Positions 13,478-17,692 of a DNA stretch of 17,692 nt are shown here, in pieces. The notes under the pieces were generated by a model. That model ran no database searches, was not told where the DNA came from, and worked only from the letters and a program-made list of their open reading frames with translations. This DNA is from an uncultured Clostridia bacterium (GTDB lineage: Bacteria; Bacillota_A; Clostridia; Oscillospirales; Oscillospiraceae). How positions within the stretch are numbered: position 1 is the first letter of the stretch; each line of letters starts with the position of its first letter. A program made the position numbers and the translations under genes. The stretch is taken from positions 1 through 17,692 of the forward strand of contig CAMVIC010000006.1 in the NCBI GenBank assembly GCA_947167435.1. The letters are read 5' to 3'.

Positions 13478-15034
13478 ATGCTTGAAACATTAAGCATAAT
13501 GGGCAACGGCTTTATCAACGCCCTGTCCCCGATCAATCTTCTGATGATGGTTGCCGGAACCGCAATGGGCATCATGATCGGCTGCCTTCCCGGCCTGTCG
13601 GCTGCCATGGGCGTTGCGCTGATGCTGCCCATGACCTTTACCATGAAGGCAGAGACCGGCCTGATCGTCCTGGGCGCCATCTACTGCGGCGCCATCTTCG
13701 GCGGCTCCATTTCCGCCATCCTGATCCATACGCCGGGCACCCCGGCCTCCGCGGCCACCGCCATCGAGGGCTATCAGATGACCCTGCGGGGCAAGGCGGG
13801 CAAGGCGCTGTTTACCGCCTGCTACGCCTCCTTCTGGGGCGGCCTCTTAAGCTGCATCTCCCTGTATTTCTTTGCCCCGCTGCTGGCCAAGCTGACGCTG
13901 AAGTTCCAGTCGGCTGAGTACTTCTGGCTGTCCATCTTCGGCCTGACCATCATCGCGGGCGTCTCGTCCAAATCCATCGTCAAGGGCCTGATGTCCGGCG
14001 CCCTGGGTCTGCTTCTGTCCACCATCGGGCTTGACCCGGTTTCCGGCCTTCCCCGCTTCATGTTCGGAAACGTTTACTTTGCCGAGGGCATCAACACCAC
14101 CTGCGCGCTGATCGGTCTGTTCTCCATGTCCCAGGTCTTCATCCTGGCGGAGAAAAAGATCAAGGAGCGGGCCCAGGCCACCAAGGTCACCGACAAGATG
14201 AGCCTGACCCGGGAAGAGAGAAAGCAGATTCGTCCCACCATTATCCGTTCCTGGATCATCGGCAACCTGATCGGCATCCTGCCCGGCGCCGGCGCCTCCA
14301 TCGCCTGCTTCCTGGGCTACAATACCTCCCGCCAGTTCTCCAAGCACAAGGAACAGTTCGGCAAGGGCTCCATCGAGGGCGTGGCCGGCTCTGAGGCGGC
14401 CAACAACGCCGTCACCGGCGGCTCCCTGATCCCCACGCTGACCCTGGGCATCCCAGGCGAGAGCGTTACCGCGGTGCTGATGGGCGGCCTGATTATCCAG
14501 GGCCTCGCTCCGGGACCGTCTCTGTTCAATGCAGAGAACGCCCCCATGACCTATACCTTCTTCGCGGGCTTTGTGCTGGTGCAGTTCTTCATGCTGGGCA
14601 TCGGCCTGCTGGGCTGCCGGGGCTTTGCCCAGATCTCCCGCCTGTCTGACGCCATCCTGATCCCCTGCGTGACGGTGCTGTGCTTCGTGGGCTCCTACGC
14701 CATCCACAAGAATATCATGGATATCGTCGTCATGCTCTCCTTCGGTGCGCTGGGCTATCTGATGCGCAAGCTGGACCTGAACACCGCCGCCGTAGTGCTG
14801 GCGCTGATTCTGGGACCCATCGGTGAGAAGGGACTGCGCAACGCTCTGCGAATCTCCCGCGGCAATCCGGCAATTCTGTTCAAGTCCACGGTCAGTTGGG
14901 TGCTGATTGTGCTGTGCATCGTGGGCATCCTCTCCCCGATCTTTATGAACCGGCTGGAGAAGAAGGCCGAGAAGGAAGCAGCCGCGAACACCGGCGCGGA
15001 CGTGGAGAAGCTCACCGAGGAAGATTCTGTCTGA
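13478..15034 (+). CDS. tctA: Tripartite tricarboxylate transporter large membrane subunit TctA
   Basis: 518 residues, about ten to twelve membrane helices. Family motifs: GIMIGCLPGLSAAMGVALML near residues 29-48, IHTPGTPASAATAIEGYQM around 84-102, and a second-half repeat with IPTLTLGIPGESVTAVLMGG around 324-343, reflecting the two-fold internal symmetry of TctA. Length is normal (about 500). It is the permease that moves the carboxylate with an ion gradient, fed by TctC. AAGGAGG at 13461-13468 overlaps the tctB stop, giving tight coupling. The C-terminal tail (from about 490) is charged and cytoplasmic. No tctDE-type two-component system is in the window, so the control system is unknown. 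Confidence 0.95.
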   Translation: MLETLSIMGNGFINALSPINLLMMVAGTAMGIMIGCLPGLSAAMGVALMLPMTFTMKAETGLIVLGAIYCGAIFGGSISAILIHTPGTPASAATAIEGYQMTLRGKAGKALFTACYASFWGGLLSCISLYFFAPLLAKLTLKFQSAEYFWLSIFGLTIIAGVSSKSIVKGLMSGALGLLLSTIGLDPVSGLPRFMFGNVYFAEGINTTCALIGLFSMSQVFILAEKKIKERAQATKVTDKMSLTREERKQIRPTIIRSWIIGNLIGILPGAGASIACFLGYNTSRQFSKHKEQFGKGSIEGVAGSEAANNAVTGGSLIPTLTLGIPGESVTAVLMGGLIIQGLAPGPSLFNAENAPMTYTFFAGFVLVQFFMLGIGLLGCRGFAQISRLSDAILIPCVTVLCFVGSYAIHKNIMDIVVMLSFGALGYLMRKLDLNTAAVVLALILGPIGEKGLRNALRISRGNPAILFKSTVSWVLIVLCIVGILSPIFMNRLEKKAEKEAAANTGADVEKLTEEDSV

Positions 15035-15065
15035 TCGTTTTCTGAAATTAGGAGGTATTTCCGCC

Positions 15066-15248
15066 GTGAAGAAAAAAATGAAAAAATTGATCCGCAAGGT
15101 AAAACGGAAAGTGATTCTGTCGGCACTGGGCCTGGCGACCTTTGGGCTGGGCTTTGTGGCCTTCAAGAACCGCAAGGTGATTTTCAGAATCGTCAAGGGC
15201 AGCAAGCTGCTCAAGAGGATGAAAAACCGCCAGCCGAAAAAAGCCTGA
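15066..15248 (+). CDS. Small, strongly basic single-helix protein at the end of the tct operon
   Basis: 60 residues, GTG start, with AGGAGG ten bases upstream; the in-frame ATG four codons later would be 22 bases away, so GTG is chosen. Only 31 bases separate it from tctA. The sequence begins MKKKMKKLIRKVKRK, has one hydrophobic stretch at about 17-33 (ILSALGLATFGLGFVAF) and ends in a second Lys/Arg cluster; about 21 of 60 residues are Lys or Arg and there is no Asp or Glu that I can see. It could be a small membrane protein with both ends on the inner side or a helix lying along the lipid surface. I know no family for it. The ribosome site and tight spacing make it a likely real gene. Confidence 0.7.
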   Translation: MKKKMKKLIRKVKRKVILSALGLATFGLGFVAFKNRKVIFRIVKGSKLLKRMKNRQPKKA

Positions 15249-15261
15249 TATCCGCTAAGAA

Positions 15262-15535
15262 AGCTCAAGGACCTGGGACGAAAGTCACAGGTCCTCAGAC
15301 TGTAGACAGACTTGACTTCAGAAAAAAGCCTCGCAGAGTTTTTCGCCTGGTCAGGCGAAAAATCAATTGGAATCGTTTTTTCCGGGGACATGCGCCTCGG
15401 AAAAAACACTTCTCAGCCTGCAAGTGTGCGAGCGCCTCGCGCGAGTGCGCGCAGCAGGCTGCAACCACCTCTGTCGGCAAAGCCTTTCGGCTTTGTCGAC
15501 AGCTCAAGGACCTGTGACGAAAGTCACAGGTCCTT
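15262..15535. repeat. Hairpin array bounded by two near-identical 34-bp repeats
   Basis: Copies at 15262-15295 and 15501-15534 differ at one base (15276 G, 15515 T). Each is itself an inverted repeat with a GAAA loop; the right copy is a perfect 13-bp stem (15506-15518 with 15523-15535). Between them lie four further hairpins: 15339-15362; 15375-15384 with 15398-15407; 15414-15421 with 15454-15461; and 15471-15484 with 15489-15502 (14 bp with one G-U). Nothing in it looks coding. The right repeat contains the stop codon and last codons of the leftward flavoprotein gene. It could be a MITE-like element, a BIME-like repeat cluster or a structured RNA, and probably also ends transcription from both sides. 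Confidence 0.8.
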
Positions 15536-17125
15536 CATGTTTTCCAGCACCGCTTCGGCGCAGCGCATGCCGTCCACCGCCGCGGAGGAAATCCCGCCGG
15601 CGTAGCCGGCGCCTTCTCCGCAGGGGTAAAGGCCGCTTACGGCGCTCTGCCGCCCCGCGTCCCGCAGAATCCGGACCGGGGAGGAGGAGCGGGTTTCCGG
15701 CGCGGTGAGCACCGCCTCCGCATCGTCGAAGCCCTTGAGCTTTTTGCCGAGAGCGGGCAGCGCCTGCTCCAGAACGCGGGTGATGCGCCGGGGCAGCAGC
15801 TCATGCAGCTCGCACCAGGTCACGCCCGGACGGTAGCTGGGCCGCACCCGGCCGGGGCCGACGCTGGGCCGACCGGCCAGGAAGTCCCCGGCCAGCTGGG
15901 CGGGTGCCCGATAGGCTCCGCCGCCCAGGCGGAAGGCCTTCTGCTCCAGCTCCCGCTGCCAGTACATGCCCGCCAGAACCTCCCGACCCGCGGGGGCGGG
16001 GGGAAAATCCTCCGGGTGCAGGGTAACCAGCAGGGCGGCGTTGGCGTTTTCCCCGTCCCGGCGGGACTCGCTCATGCCGTTGGTGACCACGCCGCCCGCC
16101 TCCGAGGCGGCGGCAAAAACCTGCCCGCCCGGGCACATGCAGAAGCTGTAGGCGCTGCTGCCGTCGGGCAGGTGTACGTTCAGCGAATAGTCCGCCGGGG
16201 GCAGAGGCCCGCGCTCCCGGCCGTACTGGGCCCGGTCAATGTCCGACTGCAGGTGTTCGATGCGAACGCCCATGGAAAAGGGCTTGGGCTCCATGGGCAC
16301 GCCCTGGGCGTGCAGGGCCTCGAAGCTGTCCCGGGCCGAGTGGCCGATGGCCAGAATCACCCGGGAGCAGGGAAGCTCATAGCACTGCGCCCCCTCCCGC
16401 ACCAGCAGGCCGACCACCGCCCCGTTCCGGAGAATCAGCCGCTCCATCCGGGCGCCGAAGCGGATTTCCCCGCCCAGGCTGAGAATCTCCTGCCGGAGGT
16501 TCCGCACCACGTCCACCAGAACGTCGGTGCCGATGTGGGGCTTTGCGTCCCAGCACACGCTCTCCGGCGCCCCGTGGGCGGCAAACTCCCGCAGCACCCA
16601 GGAAAGCCGCGGGTCGTGGATGCCGGTGTTCAGCTTCCCGTCGGAGAAGGTACCGGCACCGCCCTCCCCGAACTGCACGTTGCTCTCTTCGTCCAGAACG
16701 CCCCCGGCCCGGAGCCGCTCCACCGCCTCCTGCCGCTTTTCCACGCACTGCCCCCGCTCCAGCACTAGGGGCCTTGCCCCGGCGCGGGAGAGCACCAGCG
16801 CGGCGAACATGCCCGCCGGGCCGAAGCCCACCACCACCGGCCGCTCCCCGGCCGTGACGTGGGGGATGAGGTAGTCCGGCTGGGTGTACAGGCTCAGGTC
16901 CTTGTCGTGCAGCCGTGCCAGAAGCGCCGCCTCGTCCCCGGGGACGGAAACGGCCACGGCGCAGCTGTAATGAATGTCGTCCTTCTTTCTGGCGTCCAGG
17001 GACTTTTTGACCAGGTGCAGCCGGTCCAGCTGCCCACGGCCCAGTCTCAGTTTTTTCGCCGCCCGTATGCGGAGCAGCTCCGGCGCCTCCTCCGGGGCCA
17101 GGCGCAGATTGCGAATCAGAATCAT
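15524..17125 (-). CDS. FAD-dependent dehydrogenase, COG2509-type
   Basis: 533 residues. An N-terminal domain of about 90 residues (MILIRNLRLAPEE..., rich in RAAKKLRL and KSLDARKKDDIHY) precedes the FAD-binding Rossmann motif VVVGFGPAGMFAALVLSRAG with the acidic end of the second strand in LVLERG. QFGEGGAGTFSDGKLNTG and the C-terminal GLYPCGEGAGYAGGISSAAVDG, where FAD is closed in, are signatures of this family. Length is typical. The N-terminal region is shared with homologues and may be a partner-binding domain. The reaction is not known; members are annotated only as uncharacterised FAD-dependent dehydrogenases. The ATG at 17125 follows GGAGG by eight bases and overlaps the stop of the upstream flavoprotein gene as ATGA. 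The last three codons and stop lie inside the 34-bp repeat. Confidence 0.9.
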   Translation of the reverse strand: MILIRNLRLAPEEAPELLRIRAAKKLRLGRGQLDRLHLVKKSLDARKKDDIHYSCAVAVSVPGDEAALLARLHDKDLSLYTQPDYLIPHVTAGERPVVVGFGPAGMFAALVLSRAGARPLVLERGQCVEKRQEAVERLRAGGVLDEESNVQFGEGGAGTFSDGKLNTGIHDPRLSWVLREFAAHGAPESVCWDAKPHIGTDVLVDVVRNLRQEILSLGGEIRFGARMERLILRNGAVVGLLVREGAQCYELPCSRVILAIGHSARDSFEALHAQGVPMEPKPFSMGVRIEHLQSDIDRAQYGRERGPLPPADYSLNVHLPDGSSAYSFCMCPGGQVFAAASEAGGVVTNGMSESRRDGENANAALLVTLHPEDFPPAPAGREVLAGMYWQRELEQKAFRLGGGAYRAPAQLAGDFLAGRPSVGPGRVRPSYRPGVTWCELHELLPRRITRVLEQALPALGKKLKGFDDAEAVLTAPETRSSSPVRILRDAGRQSAVSGLYPCGEGAGYAGGISSAAVDGMRCAEAVLENMKDL

Positions 17126-17692
17126 CGGCCCAGCCTCCCGGCCAGGCGGCCGCTTGCCCAGGCCCACTGGAGGTTATAGCCGCCGCAGTCCCCGTCGACG
17201 TCCAGAAGTTCCCCGCAGGCGAAAAGCCCGGGGCAGAACCAGCTCTCCAGCGTCTCGGGGTTGAAGCCGGAGGTTCGGATGCCGCCGGCGGTCACCTGGG
17301 CGTTGTCAAAGCCTTCGGTGCCCGTGACCTTCAGGGTGAAATCCGTGCAGGCCAGAGACAGACGGCGCAGGTCCCCGTCGCTGAGGGCGGAGACGGGGGC
17401 GTTCCCGTCCAGCGCCGCGTACTTTACCAGCATCCGGCCCAGACGGTTGTGGACCATGCCCGTCAGAAGCTCGCCTGCGGGCAGCGCGGCAAAGAGTGTC
17501 CGGCGCTTTCGCAGCAGCGATTCCGCCTCCTCTGCCGACATGGGCAGAAAGCAGCAGTGGACGCACATTCCCTCCCCGCCGGTGGCGGCGACGCGGGAGA
17601 TGTCGAAGGCGGCGGGACCGGAGACACCGGTCTCGGTAAACTGCAGCTCGCCCCGGCTTTCGGCCAGAAGCGCGCCGCCTCCGGTCAGGCAC
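17122..17692 (-). CDS. NAD(P)/FAD-dependent oxidoreductase, HI0933/BaiN-like; N-terminus outside window
   Basis: Only the last 189 codons or so are present. CLTGGGALLAESRGELQFTETGVSGPAAFDISR followed by VTAGGIRTSGFNPETLES and LFACGELLDVDGDCGGYNLQWAWASG are diagnostic of the HI0933 (YhiN/BaiN) flavoprotein family. The final motif binds FAD. Members reduce or dehydrogenate small molecules; BaiN of bile-acid 7-dehydroxylating clostridia is the best known, but the family is broad and no other bai gene is visible, so a bile-acid role is not claimed. It overlaps the downstream COG2509-type gene by four bases, so the two flavoproteins are coupled. Confidence 0.92.
   Translation of the reverse strand, partial: CLTGGGALLAESRGELQFTETGVSGPAAFDISRVAATGGEGMCVHCCFLPMSAEEAESLLRKRRTLFAALPAGELLTGMVHNRLGRMLVKYAALDGNAPVSALSDGDLRRLSLACTDFTLKVTGTEGFDNAQVTAGGIRTSGFNPETLESWFCPGLFACGELLDVDGDCGGYNLQWAWASGRLAGRLGR

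Noticed and set aside
13847..15409. A 520-codon minus-strand frame opposite tctA
   Set aside because: tctA is certain from its motifs; the antisense product is Gln/Gly/Asp-rich and runs into the non-coding hairpin array.
15262..15535. CRISPR array
   Set aside because: Only two repeat copies 205 bp apart, each itself a hairpin, with further hairpins rather than unique spacers between, and no cas genes nearby.
15803..16768. Plus-strand frame opposite the COG2509-type gene
   Set aside because: Antisense shadow with no ribosome site and no recognisable domain.
17122..17692. Bile-acid (bai) gene cluster
   Set aside because: Only the broad HI0933/BaiN family match supports this; no other bai-type gene is in the window.

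Overview
The window looks like chromosomal DNA of a GC-rich, low-oxygen Bacillota (Clostridia), most likely an Oscillospiraceae-type gut organism. This is inferred from strong AGGAGG-type ribosome sites, consensus sigma-A promoters, a PadR/DUF2812 pair, a DUF896 protein and a tripartite tricarboxylate transporter. The genus cannot be fixed without a search. Most of the window is ordinary accessory and housekeeping sequence with compact operons, and every promoter named here is read from sequence only.

Left part (1-1827): a truncated leftward gene, probably an M15 (VanY-like) D,D-carboxypeptidase with a long Ala/Pro linker, diverges from a rightward UlaG-like metallo-hydrolase; each has a clear promoter in the shared 135-bp gap. 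A run of hairpins ending in a terminator follows, then a decayed IS200/IS605 element whose tnpA has lost its N-terminal coding part and carries a frameshift.

Leftward block 1828-6925: a three-gene operon (PlsC-like acyltransferase with a zinc ribbon, GltS-like glutamate symporter, OpgB/LtaS-like phosphoglycerol transferase) points to envelope lipid and glycan work. Upstream of it lies a PadR regulator overlapping a DUF2812 membrane protein, with an autoregulatory-looking operator laid over a perfect promoter.

Middle 7103-9892: an unrecognised five-helix membrane protein is transcribed divergently from padR. It converges, across a shared bidirectional terminator, on a leftward class I aminotransferase followed by a lipoprotein.

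Right-centre 10100-15248: a rightward operon of yfbR (5'-deoxynucleotidase), a DUF896 protein and a P-loop ATPase is followed by a tctC-tctB-tctA operon (uptake of tricarboxylates or similar carboxylates) with a tail gene for a very basic 60-residue protein. The tct operon has a structured leader, an intercistronic hairpin after tctC and a hairpin over the tctB ribosome site.

Right end 15249-17692: a dense array of hairpins bounded by two near-identical 34-bp repeats (the most unexplained structure in the window), then two leftward flavoproteins overlapping by four bases: a COG2509-type FAD dehydrogenase and a truncated HI0933/BaiN-type oxidoreductase. No rRNA, tRNA, CRISPR array or prophage was seen.
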